Source: Pomacea canaliculata
Taxonomy: Eukaryota; Mollusca; Gastropoda; Architaenioglossa; Ampullariidae
DNA length: 64,000 nt
Assembly (NCBI RefSeq): GCF_003073045.1
Contig: NC_037599.1
Span: forward strand, 17,028,055 to 17,092,054
Direction: 5' to 3'
Shown: positions 38,194-48,717 of the stretch, piece after piece
How positions within the stretch are numbered: position 1 is the first letter of the stretch
Layout of the letters: each line of letters begins with the position of its first letter
Translations under genes and position numbers: made by a program
Notes under the pieces: model-generated
What the model was told of the DNA's origin: nothing
Seen by the model: the letters and a program-made list of their open reading frames with translations, nothing else
Database searches by the model: none

Positions 38194-41100
38194 ATGGGGT
38201 CGTTGTTTGAAGTACGAGGATATACCATTTTCAAAGGCATAGCAGCTCTTGGAGTAACATTTCTTCTTGTGCAATTCATCATCTACAAGGTTATATTTGT
38301 GTTTCCACAGAGAGAAAGAGAAAAAGATAGTGTTTGTGTCTGTGAGAGAGAGAATGAACAAGAACAGTCATACAAATGAGGCACTTTAAGTATTTTTGAA
38401 AACTCTTTGCATATATATATATTGGGGACATGTAATATTTTTTTTCATTCTGTGTAGTCTATGTGGGTTTACATTTGTGTGAGTGAGAGAGAGTACTGAG
38501 AGAGGAGTTCAATCATTAAGATGGATATGAAAATATTGATTTTGTTGCAATATTGATAATTTTTCAGATCTTTGTGGACAAAGTAGAACATCGCTTTGAC
38601 ACCTCGCCATGGGTCAGTTATACAGTTAATTTAATTAATAGAATAATGTAAAATACTATTTTTACAACTGCATTGCAGTAATGATCTTCATGCAAAATGT
38701 GTTCAAACTCAAATCTGACATTTCATCATTACATGAATTTTGTAACCTGATGCCTTGAATGATGAGTAAATCACAGAAGATTTCCAGGCAGTGATGGAAG
38801 ATGGTCTGCACCATTTGCTATCCTCACTTTAAAAAACAACACAAATATGGAGACTGATTACAATACCATGACTCAAACAGCCCTACAGTGCTTGCAAACA
38901 TTGCACAGTCTAGAAGTCCTGGGTTATAGCTGACATTAAGTCTGTGTGATGATAAAGGAGCTTAAAACAAACTCATACTGATAGAAAATAATAAAAGCAG
39001 TTAACAGCCTGAAGTCAGAAAGAACATGAAAAAGCAAAGGAGAATGGGATAGAGGAACAGTGTCATGACAGTGAAAAAACTCCTGAAGAGAAATAACAAT
39101 GAGCAAGCATATCAAACAGTCAAAACACAAACACAAGGTGAATCTTCACCATTGAAGGGTGGGGAAATGAGGTAGGTTAGTTTATTCCTTGTTACTCTTT
39201 GATGAGCATAGGGCCACTAAATAAAGTTATATAAAGGGAATATAGTCACTCAATAGTCTGCTCAATGATGACAAGAGGGTGGAAATGTGGTCAATGCATG
39301 ACCTATCCTGGCAAAACCATGCTTGTTCTGGTCTTAGTCTCTTGTCTTGTGCCTTCTTCAGTCTCTTGGGGAAATGAGAGTTGGTAGTAATATTGTCAGA
39401 TGTCCACTTGGCCAAAGAGACATGGTGAGAGACACATGTTAGAAACCAATATTTAGCATAAAACATCTAAAACTGAACCTAACCAGTCATGCTGACAGAG
39501 ATATGGATGAAAATAACATTTACTTTAAGACCTGTTGACCTTGCACAAATTACCTTGCTTGCAAAATTGGGATAAGAGCAATGGCAGTCAGCTGGACTGC
39601 TGGTGCTAGAAGCACATAGCAGACTGCAGTGAACAGGATTTTCAGGGATGTATAAATATTTTACTCTTCCCGGTAGAAAGGGCTAGGGTTATCAAAATAT
39701 TTATAGCATCACTTTCACTGAAAGTGTACCTTTCTTTGTTAGGATTGGTATGTCATTTTTTTTATTTCAAGAGGCATAAGCAATCTTATCTGTGTATTCA
39801 TTAGCATATTCATTGTTAAGGAGACTTTTATTCCCAGTCATTTTATTTAAAATTATGATTTTATCTGTTTAAATGCTTGAGTTTTGTTTTGTTTTTTTTT
39901 TATTGTTGGAACAGGGAGTAACTCGTCTGTTCTTTGAGACATGTCAAAATTTGGATCTGCCAGTTTTTGCTGTAGAGCCATCTTTACTACGTGCACTTCG
40001 AGCTGGAGAAAATTCTCTGGAACTATGGAACAGAGGACAGTACCCTGTGCTTACTTTTGGTGTAATTGAAGCTAGCCAAGATGAGCTGGTAAGAGGTGAA
40101 AGGTTTTGTTTGGGGAATTTTTTCAATAATTGGAGACAAACTTATGTCTGAAGTTTGTAAAGGTTAGCTTAATAAGTTTTCAGTAAATACAGGACAGAGG
40201 AAAATAATAACCTTTGACATTAAAGTTAATTTATTTGAAAAATATAAGAACAAAGGTGAAAATCCTTTCAACACCAAAATCAAATTCAACATTACTTTTT
40301 GAAATTCAAGTTCAGCAATTGCTTGAAAACTGCCACATTTCCCTGCTAGATTTGCTTTTATTATGTATCAGATTTATTTAAAATTTAATTATTTGTTCTC
40401 AGCATGGCCTTTTGTCAAGCTTTAACTCCTTCAACCATCTAGAAGTCGTGAGTGGTGACCCCAGGGAGCTGTCCTCTGTTGAGTCGGTACAGAACTACAG
40501 AGTCATTCCTACTCACTACTTCTTATGGCGACCACACTCTCAAGCACCATTGCTCCATCTAGTGGTCTTCTATCGCAGAGGAGACTACTACTGGACTGGT
40601 GCAGCATCCACTGACAGGAACTTCCGTTCTCTGCCATTAAACGTGTCTCATTTGATCCTTGGGATACATGCTTCATCCCTTGAAATGTACGACCATTAAA
40701 TATCTGTCATCATAGTGTGTTCCTTGTTAGGATAGTTCTGGTGTGTTCTGCCTAATGTAACATGGCCATGTTTTAATATTTAATATTTTAATATTTTATT
40801 TTTCTTTCTTCCTTATTCATTCAAACATGGGCTGGGAGACTGAAAATTTGTCTTCCTATCTTGCTTTGTAGAAGCACCACAGTAGAGAAATACTATTCTT
40901 GCATCATATCTTTACTGCCCAATTTCAGCAACAGAATCAATGGTGCGAATAGTGGATATCACATTTCAAAGTTTTTTTAGTTTAGTTTTATTTGTTTGTT
41001 ACATTAGATCAACATTTTCTGTCATTTTTTCAGCTTTTCAGTTGTAACAGAGAAATTCAAGGGGTTACCGATATCCTACCCTAAAGATACTTCTTCCTTC

Positions 41101-42847
41101 ATTTGGAACTTGCAGCATTCCAAATTTATGGAGTGTGACTATGCACAGGCTAGGCATTTCTTCATTAAATATGGAAGGAAGAACATGCAGGATGCTGAGT
41201 TTCGTCAAAAGGCAAGACAACTATTATTTTTGGTGGTTAAAACACTGGACAGCATGTCTGTGCCATTTTGGCTGAGTAGCGGAACCTGTCTAGGTGAGTG
41301 GGCTTTATGATATGTGGAATTTTTACTTTTTTAAAATGTAAATCTTCATAATTAAGGGTCCTTTCTGAAATGCATAAGCTGTAACAAAAAAAATGGATTA
41401 TGTTTTCCAGGTTTTTCACATGAATTCTCTCTTTTTTCTTTAACTCCTGGTCATTTAGTTTTGTGTCCCAGTTTTTTTCCCCCCATTTTAGATATAGGTG
41501 ATACTTTTAAAAAGTCACATGAGGTAACATTGTCTGTCTGCCATGTGAATTTGGAAGAATCTTTTTTTTTTTTTAGGATGGTTCAGACAGTGTGATATCA
41601 TTCCATACAGCAAAGATGTTGATATTGGTATCAGGATCAAAGATTACAGAGAAGAAATGATTACAGCTCTGGAAAACAATGGACTTCATTTAATTCAACT
41701 GTTTGGAAAAGTAAAAATGATTTGTGATTGCTTTTTTGTCCTAAAATATACCTCTTTTTTAATTACTAAACAGCCTGGAGAACAAAACTTGAGCAGTATC
41801 TGACTTGTGTAGCTCCAAGGCAGCTGAACAAGCTTTAAGCACATGATACAAGACTCTGCAAAAATCTTGATATGATGATTTGGCATACATTTTCATTTCC
41901 TGAAACTGATTGGTGCTAAGTGGATCTGACTGCTATTGCATGTTCTTTATAAAACTTTTAATTTGTTGATTCCAAAGTGTCTCTAGCTATTCTACCCCAA
42001 AATTTTTAATTTGTGCTCAGATATTTTTCACGCAAAAGTTAATTTTATGTATTTATTTATGAAAAATATTTGTAAACTTTGAACTCGGTACTGGTGTAAA
42101 TTATACTTATCATGATTACCATTACTTTGTTTACTTGCTATGCTTATTTGAGAATAAATATTTTCATTTACACTCATGTGAATAAACATTTGTGTTAGAA
42201 AGAGAGATGATGAAGATAAACTTTTATGGTCTAAGGTTTCAGATAGCCTTGAGCTTTCGTTTGCTTATAAGGATATCAAACTGGACATTTTCTTCTTCTA
42301 TGAGGAAAAAGACTACATATGGAATGGGGGTACACAGGCAAGCACAGGAAGAAAGTTCCAGTAAGTGACATCTATTGTTTTATTGAATAGAAAAATGCTA
42401 TGATATGCAGATTGATGCACAATTTTTATTGTTGGTCTTTACAAGTATGTGGTTGCGTCTATTAAAGTATTTTTTTAATGTTGTATGCTTACCCCAATTT
42501 ACGCTATCACAAGTGATGTCATTGATTTTGCCAATTACACAAGTTATGATAATCAGCAGTAGTTATTTAAAGTTTATTAAAAAAAATAATTTTGCTTTTT
42601 AATATTCTTGTTTTGCAGGTACATTTTTCCACTGTTTTCTTTATGCTGGACTGATTTCTTGGGACTAAGAGTGCGAGTTCCAGATCCTGCCTTGCCCTAT
42701 ATTCAAGCTAATTATGGGAAGAAATGGGATGTGCCAGTGCGAGACTGGGACTGGAAGAAAAGTCCTCCCAATGTGGTCGAAAATGGGGAATGGCCACCTA
42801 GGGAAAGAGACCAAGTGATCCAGCTCTTTGAATGGGAGAACAGCTAG
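38194..42847 (+). CDS. FKTN: Fukutin homologue (ribitol-5-phosphate transferase)
   Basis: Eight coding exons: 38194-38289, 38568-38612, 39915-40088, 40403-40686, 41034-41293, 41577-41710, 42236-42360 and 42619-42847. Phases join to 448 residues, close to the human 461. Fukutin transfers ribitol-5-phosphate from CDP-ribitol to the core M3 glycan of alpha-dystroglycan in the Golgi. A short cytosolic N-terminus is followed by a signal anchor (residues about 13-31), a stem, and a LicD-type catalytic domain. Diagnostic motifs are [11 protein letters not shown], then [16 protein letters not shown] with the metal-binding DxD-like DVD at about residues 300-302. Next come [23 protein letters not shown], and a C-terminus with ANYGKKW and [11 protein letters not shown]. 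All of these match human fukutin rather than FKRP. The 45-base exon 2 is unusually short. The exon 4 donor (AT|GTACGA) is weak, but only that join keeps the frame into exon 5. Poly(A) signals are at 43261 and 43718. Confidence 0.95.
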
Positions 42848-44200
42848 AAATATTAGAAGGCATTAACATGTCAGCAAAGACTCACCTCCAGAAAGTTACA
42901 TGTCTTCTGTTTATTGTGCTTTGAATATCTTTGAATACAGTTCCACATCATCTTCTTCATCTTCCATGTTCAGCAACAACAGTAAATCCAAACCTTAATT
43001 GAGTACATCCCAGATACACCATGTAGAAAATGTATTTTCTACTTTTAGCAATGTTTGATTAGAGTAGGGCAACAGCAATAGCTGCAAAGACTTTATTGCT
43101 CACAGTTTGGGTTCTAACATCAGCTTCCTTTTGTCTTTGTTACCCAGTTTTGTAATTAACAAACTCTTTTTGAAATATTGCTTTATGTATAGCTTGTAAT
43201 CAACTTACACTAAATACAGGCCAGTTGAACTGATGGTCTGTGCTGCATGCCAAGAAGTGAAATAAATTCACTACATACTAGAGCATGTATACACATTTAT
43301 GGTATATATATATAGAGAGAATCTCATTTTATAATGCTAAAAAAAATTTTTAATATTTATGGTTCAGTGTTTACCTGAAACATGGATGTTTAGTTGGGAG
43401 GCAAAGAATGCACAGTTCATTTGGATGTTAAACTGTTATGATGAGGAAGGACCAAGGCAATTACTATACAATGATTTTATTACAACAGCTGTTTTTAATG
43501 TGCCTTGCTTTAGATAAAAAAGCAAAAACAGAAGACTATTGGTTGTGACAGGAAATACTTGTAAATGATATCTCACTATTTCTGATTATCACCTGTTCAG
43601 AGTGAGATTTTGTGATGTGTGGTTGTGGCTGGTAATCAAGACATAACTTTGGGCCTTACCTGTCTGTGATGCTTCTATAGCAATTTTTTTTAAAAGAAGG
43701 GACTGTATTATTTTGATAATAAATCAATTTCTCTTTCTGAATGTTGCTTTACTTTTTCAGATCTTGGCCTTGTTTGATTTTATAATTTCATATATCAGTT
43801 ATCATGTACAGGTTAAGGTTAAATGCGATGGATTGCACAGGAACACTATACTATTAGCAACAGTGCGCAGCTGTCATTCCAAATGTTTTCTTGTCATTTT
43901 CATGAAGTGTAAAATAAGGGAGAGAAAGATACCTATGTGTATGGATGAGGGTAAAAGAGTGTGTGGATGAGGGTAAAAAGAGTGTGTACTACAATGATGC
44001 ATTTCACTAGCTGTTTGCTATTCAACATTATTCTTATTATCTATATATTTAGTTATGAATGATTTTATGTCAGATTTTACACACAAAAGTGCAAATTAAA
44101 AATGTTTACACTTAATAATGGCTATCTGTTTCTTTTTCGATCCAGAGATAATGATGTCAGACTTAAATTTTTCTGTTATAAAAAGGGCTGTTTACTCCAT
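42848..44200 (+). other. 3' UTR and downstream flank of fukutin
   Basis: CpG-poor AT-rich DNA continues the fukutin gene-body composition. AATAAA at 43261-43266 and 43718-43723 are plausible alternative poly(A) signals, giving 3' UTRs of roughly 0.43 and 0.89 kb. A short (TA)n/(GA)n run lies near 43303-43320. No other gene is visible. Confidence 0.5.
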
Positions 44201-45370
44201 GTTTTATTTGGTGCTCCAGAGTTTTTCTTCCAGTTTGGCTCCTGACGCCACAACTCTGTCCATGTCTGTGTAGTGATCAGAACTGATGGACATGCTCAGA
44301 CGTTTGTAGGCCTGTCTTGCATGCAGTTTTCATTGTATGACAGCCCCAGGCAATGTACACAGTCAGCAGTGTCCAATGCGCAGATGGAAAATGATGGTCT
44401 GTTGGCGGTGCTTTAGATTTAGCATATGGTCGTCTGACGGTGGGTTGTTTTGCACAGATTGTGAAGCACGTATTTTAAACATAGAGGCTTGAGGAACAGA
44501 CCCTAAAGTTAATAACACTTTGGTATTTTTTTCTTAAGTTAATTTTCCTCTGCTGCAGTCTAAGCTATATTACGAAAAAAAACTCATTCATTGTCCCATG
44601 CATTCACAATTTGCACCCTGGAGATATGCCTATAGGGAGTGGTTTGCAGATGGAAACGCTGGTGATCAAGTGGCGCAAAAATAAAGAAGACGAGGATTCT
44701 GACTTCTTCAGCACACGTAATATATCTTTGGGCGTGACATCTGTTGCTAGGGCTTGTTACGGTTTTGAACGAAAGTTTGTTCTCAAACGGCCCATTTCCA
44801 TATGGTCTTAGCCTTATAACGCACTCAATTGGAGGGTGGTAAACACAGACTTGTGTTCGGAATCATACAAGTTGATTTGAAGTTTGGTAGTCAAGATATT
44901 GGGATTCTGATTCGAAACCAGATTGGCATAAAAATATTTGATCATGCAGCGAATATAAGGTTATTCTGGTCTATTCATGAAGGTTTTCAGAAGTTCAAAG
45001 CATTCACTCCATGGAACTTAAAGAGTTCTGCGAAGGAATCATGCAGAACATGCCAGAGTCACAAAGCATCGATAGTAAAAAAATTATAAGTGTGTGAATG
45101 ACAGATTGTAAAAGCCATACGACGACAATCTAGAGCTAAGAACTGTAACTGTGAAAGTAGTAAAAAATGGACCATGAAATTCGTGCGCTTAAAAAGGACG
45201 TTCAGACATAACGGAACGTGTTTGATAAGAGTAAATGCAGAAGCAGAGTTATATTTGAGCCGCAGGTAGGAAAGTAATGTTTGCATTATGGATTGATACA
45301 TGGAGATTTTATTTAAAATTTTGTGAAAGTCCATGGACGATCATTTTCATAGGTCTGGATGTTTAATAAC
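44200..45370 (+). promoter_or_regulatory. CpG-containing island, probable LRRC41-like promoter and 5' exon
   Basis: CpG density rises sharply here, between CpG-poor fukutin 3' DNA and the CpG-poor body of the next gene. A good donor (GCCGCAG|GTAGGA) at 45265/45266 could end a non-coding first exon that splices to the acceptor at 48697. Open frames of 60-90 codons in the island show no known domain. Assignment rests on position and composition only. Confidence 0.4.
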
Positions 45371-45373
45371 CCT

Positions 45374-45384
45374 TATCTGATAAC
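45374..45384. repeat. Left target-site duplication (11 bp)
   Basis: TATCTGATAAC, identical to 48620-48630 on the other side of the RTE-like element. Confidence 0.9.
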
Positions 45385-45412
45385 TATCTATCTATCTATT
45401 CCTCTTTGTGCA

Positions 45413-47218
45413 TCAGGTTGCACATAAGGCCTCAACCAGAGTCCGCCACCGATGTCGATCGGCTGAAACACGCTCTAGGTGACCCCATGTCCAGCCCTTT
45501 CCTTTCATCTCCCTTTCCACTGTTCTTCTCCAAGTTTCCTTTGGGCGGCCTCGTTTTCTTCGGCCGTCTGGAGTCCATCGTAGGGCGACTCTGGAAAGGT
45601 CTGCTGTCTGCTGGCGGAGCACATGTCCAATCCATCGCCAACGCCTTCGTTGAACCTGCGTGGTGATGGAATCGGTTTCACTTCTTCGGTGGAGTTCTTC
45701 GTTGGTGATGGTGTTTGGCCAAAAGATGTTAAGTATGCGCCTGAGGCATCTGTTTTGGAAGACGTCAAGCTTGTTACTGATGGTTTTGGTCATCTTCCAA
45801 GATTCTGATCCGTAAAGGAGGGTGCTGATCACATTTGACTTGAAGATTCTCAGTTTGATCTTCTGGCTGATGTTTTTTGCCTTCCATGTGCTCCTGAGTG
45901 AGGCAAAGGCCTGACTGGCTTTCGCCAGTCGGGCTCGAATCTCCACCTCCGCATCCCCAGTGTTTGACATTTTGGACCCAAGATAGGTGAAACTGTCAAC
46001 TTCCTCAATCTCTTCTCCATTTAGTTTGATGCTGTCTTGGACTCTGGCGTTCACTCTCATACTGTTAGTCTTTTTTGTGCTGACCTTCAAGCCAAGGTTT
46101 CCAGCTGTTTCTGAGAAGGACTTTGTTTTTTCCTGCATGTCTTGGTGGCGGTGTGACAGCAGGGCAATGTCATCAGCAAAGTCCAAGTCTTCCAGTGCTG
46201 TTGTTGCTGTCATAGTTATGGTCCATCTGAGCCCTCTCCTCTCGCTGTCGGTGGAAGTCTTCATGATCCAGTCCATGGCCAGGATGAAGAGGAACGGCGA
46301 CAGAATGCAGCCCTGCTTCACCCCGGTACTGACGTTGAAGGGGTCTGTGAGCTCCGTGTCACAGACAACCTGGGATTTGAAATCGCTGTACAGCATTGCA
46401 ATGACCTGAACAAGTTTTGCAGGGACTCCATAATGCCTCAGGATCTTCCATAAGGACTCGCGGTGGATGCTGTCAAAAGCCTTCTCCAGGTCGATGAAAT
46501 TGATGTACAGCGGTGTGTTCCATTCGTTGCTCTGCTCCAGAATCTGTCGCAGAATGAAGATGTGTTCGGAGCAGGATCGCCCAGGGCGAAATCCTGCTTG
46601 CTGTGGTCGGAGGTCTTTCTCAAGAGTTGCCGTCAGTCTTGACAAAACAATCTTGCTGAAGACCTTGCTGGTGAGGGAAAGAAGTGTTATGCCCCTCCAA
46701 TTATTGCAGTCTCCAAGATCTCCTTTCTTGGGTAACTTGAAGATGAGCCCTGTCTTCCACGCAACAGGGACCTGCCCTGATTCCCAAATTTGCCTGAAGA
46801 TTTCAGTCAGCTTGGGAGCTGTCACATTCACGTCTGCTTTCAACATCTCTGCTGTTATTCCATCTGCCCCTGGTGCTTTGCCGCTCTTCATTGTCTTGAC
46901 TGCTGCTGTCACTTCTTCCAGGCTTGGTGGGTCTGTGCAGATGTCAAGGTCTATAGCTGCTGGCTGGATGTCTGCAAGCTGAGGGGGATCTGGTCTGTTC
47001 AGAACCGACTCAAAATGTTCCTTCCAGCGCTGTAGTTTTTCTGCCTCTCCCTCGATGACATTACCGTTCACGTCTTTCACTGGCACATCACTGTTCTTAA
47101 ACCCGTTGTTTAGCTGTTTGTTTATCTTGTACAGTGTCTTCAGGTCATTTTTACTTGCTGCATTTTCTGCTTCATCTGCCAGTTTCTCTATGTGATATCT
47201 TTTGTCGGTTCTTGTCAT
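45413..47218 (-). CDS. Retrotransposon reverse transcriptase region
   Basis: An uninterrupted frame of 601 codons. RT motifs occur in order: GKAPGADGI, PKKGDLGDCNNWRGI, QAGFRPGRSCSEHI, FIDLEKAFDSIHR, GVKQGCILSP and the catalytic LDFADDIALLSH (FADD) at about residues 345-355. FTYLGSKMS follows, and the C-terminal block has RRRWRWIGHVLRQ and KRGRPKETWRRTV, typical of RTE-type proteins. The first Met lies inside the coding region: the frame is open for a few more codons upstream, so the apparent start is not the natural one. The RT frame is intact, but the upstream endonuclease and linker are frameshifted, so the element cannot make its full polyprotein as it stands. Confidence 0.93.
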   Translation of the reverse strand: MTRTDKRYHIEKLADEAENAASKNDLKTLYKINKQLNNGFKNSDVPVKDVNGNVIEGEAEKLQRWKEHFESVLNRPDPPQLADIQPAAIDLDICTDPPSLEEVTAAVKTMKSGKAPGADGITAEMLKADVNVTAPKLTEIFRQIWESGQVPVAWKTGLIFKLPKKGDLGDCNNWRGITLLSLTSKVFSKIVLSRLTATLEKDLRPQQAGFRPGRSCSEHIFILRQILEQSNEWNTPLYINFIDLEKAFDSIHRESLWKILRHYGVPAKLVQVIAMLYSDFKSQVVCDTELTDPFNVSTGVKQGCILSPFLFILAMDWIMKTSTDSERRGLRWTITMTATTALEDLDFADDIALLSHRHQDMQEKTKSFSETAGNLGLKVSTKKTNSMRVNARVQDSIKLNGEEIEEVDSFTYLGSKMSNTGDAEVEIRARLAKASQAFASLRSTWKAKNISQKIKLRIFKSNVISTLLYGSESWKMTKTISNKLDVFQNRCLRRILNIFWPNTITNEELHRRSETDSITTQVQRRRWRWIGHVLRQQTADLSRVALRWTPDGRRKRGRPKETWRRTVEREMKGKGWTWGHLERVSADRHRWRTLVEALCAT

Positions 47219-47235
47219 CCTCTTTACCTCTTTGT

Positions 47236-48495
47236 TCAGTTTGCATATCTTTGTCTGTGTTGCTCCTTCAGGCGTTCAGATCTGGTGCTGTTGATTCTTT
47301 GTTTGGCTGACTTTCTCTCTTCTATCTTCTTCCATGTCTCTTCTCTGATCCACTGTTCTTTCTTTTTCCGTTGGAAGCCCAGTATTTTCTCTCCTGATTC
47401 CTGTAAGACTCGATTGAAGTCGTCTAAGGTCATCTCTTGTTGGTCTCCTAGTGCTGGAACCTGTTCTTTACTTCCATAGCAAAGGCCCTTTCGGTGGCTG
47501 GATTTTTTAGTTTGCCGGAGTCCACTCTCTGCTGACGTGCCTGTTTCCCTCGTGATCGACGCAGCTTCAGAGAAACTGTGGCTATCACAAGAGTGTGGTC
47601 ACTGGCAATGTCTGCTCCTCTGTAGGCTCTAACATCTTGAAGTGAGCTCCTCCATTTTCGGTTGATGATGACATGGTCTATCTGGTTCTTTGTGATCCCA
47701 TCTGGTGATGTCCATGTTGCCTTGTGGATGTCTTTGTGTGGGAAGAGTGTGCCTCCAATCAGTAGGTTTGTTTTCTTCACAAAAGTCTGCCAGTCTCTCT
47801 CCGTTGTCATTGATGCTTCCGATTCCATGTTTGCCCATGACATGCTCCCTGCAGGTGTTGTCACTTCCCACCTTGGCATTGAGATCGCCGATGATGAGCA
47901 ACATGTCGTGGGCTGGAACGCTTTCTGAGGCTGCCTGGAGCTGATCGTAAAAAGCATCCTTGTCTTCTGCCTCAGAGTCATTTGTTGGTGCATAGCAGGC
48001 TAGCACTGTCAGCTTGGTGTACTTGGAATGGAATCTTGCTCTCAAAAGCCTGGGTCCATAAGGCTTCCATTCCAGCAGTGCCTTTTCCGTTTTCTTGTTG
48101 AGGAGTAGAGCTACTCCTTCAGAGTGCTGAGCGTCTGATCTTCCTGAGAACAAGATGGTATGTCCTGACGCTAGTCTCCTCTTTCCCGTGCCGGTCCATC
48201 TGACCTCACTGACTCCCAGGATGTCCAAGTTGTAGTTGTCAAACTCCTTGACTAATTGGAGCATCCTGCCAGTCTGGTACAAGGTCTGGACGTTCCAGCA
48301 CCCCACCCTCAACTTCTGCCTCGGCTTCAGTAAATCCGCTGTCGGGGCGCCAGCTCCCTTTCGGGTTTGGCTGTCGTCCGTCATTAGTCCAGTCTCCTGG
48401 TGTGCTTCATTACCTTCGCCATCTGTGACGAGTTCTCTGGTTTTAGTTTCTGTAACAGGATTTTTTTTACATGGTGGGGTTGTTAGCCCTACCAC
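47236..48495 (-). pseudogene. Retrotransposon endonuclease and linker, frameshifted
   Basis: APE endonuclease motifs are spread over two frames. The first, from 48495, gives RVGCWNVQTL, VSEVRWTGTG, CYAPTND and [11 protein letters not shown]. The second, covering roughly 47780-47448, gives [26 protein letters not shown] and SDHTLVI. The switch falls within 47766-47778, next to an A/T-rich run. A second frame break lies at about 47435-47460, just after NRFQ, and the linker continues in the frame 47433-47236. A third, near 47260-47285, leads into the RT frame. All key endonuclease residues (N, E, D-N, SDH) survive, so decay is limited to small indels. Confidence 0.85.
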
Positions 48496-48619
48496 AACCT
48501 ATTTTACCTCTAGGTGAGGTGTCCACCTTAGTCGCCTCTTACGACATGCCTGGCTGGATGGCAGGGACCCTATTCTTGCAATGCTTGCTAGGCAAGCATA
48601 CCCCGGGGTCCCACAGGGA

Positions 48620-48630
48620 TATCTGATAAC
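48620..48630. repeat. Right target-site duplication (11 bp)
   Basis: TATCTGATAAC, the same as 45374-45384. Confidence 0.9.
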
Positions 48631-48717
48631 ACTGTAATATAAACATTACAACCATGTAGATGTATGGTTAGGAAAATGAAGCCTTTATTCTGTTCAGGTA
48701 CCTTTAAAGTTTGCATT

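Larger units (their letters stand above)
45385..48619 (-). mobile_element. RTE-like non-LTR retrotransposon, near full length
   Basis: The element is 3,235 bp in minus orientation, bounded by a perfect 11-bp duplication. A short 5' leader contains TCGTAAGAGGCGACTAAG. An APE-type endonuclease, a linker and a reverse transcriptase follow. Only about 28 bases follow the RT stop, ending in ATAG/GATA repeats. Small size, one EN-RT coding unit, a tiny 3' UTR and a simple-repeat tail fit the RTE clade. No RNase H or gag-like ORF is present. It lies antisense between the CpG island at 44.2-45.4 kb and the first coding exon of the LRRC41-like gene, that is, probably in its first intron. It retains many CpG, unlike its surroundings, which suggests a recent insertion. 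Confidence 0.92.

Noticed and set aside
44611..45089. Two frames of 66 and 86 codons in the CpG island upstream of the LRRC41-like gene
   Set aside because: No domain. They lie where a promoter and non-coding exon are expected, and the first stops before any usable join.
45987..46982. Plus-strand frames of 140-171 codons
   Set aside because: Antisense shadows of the minus-strand reverse transcriptase.
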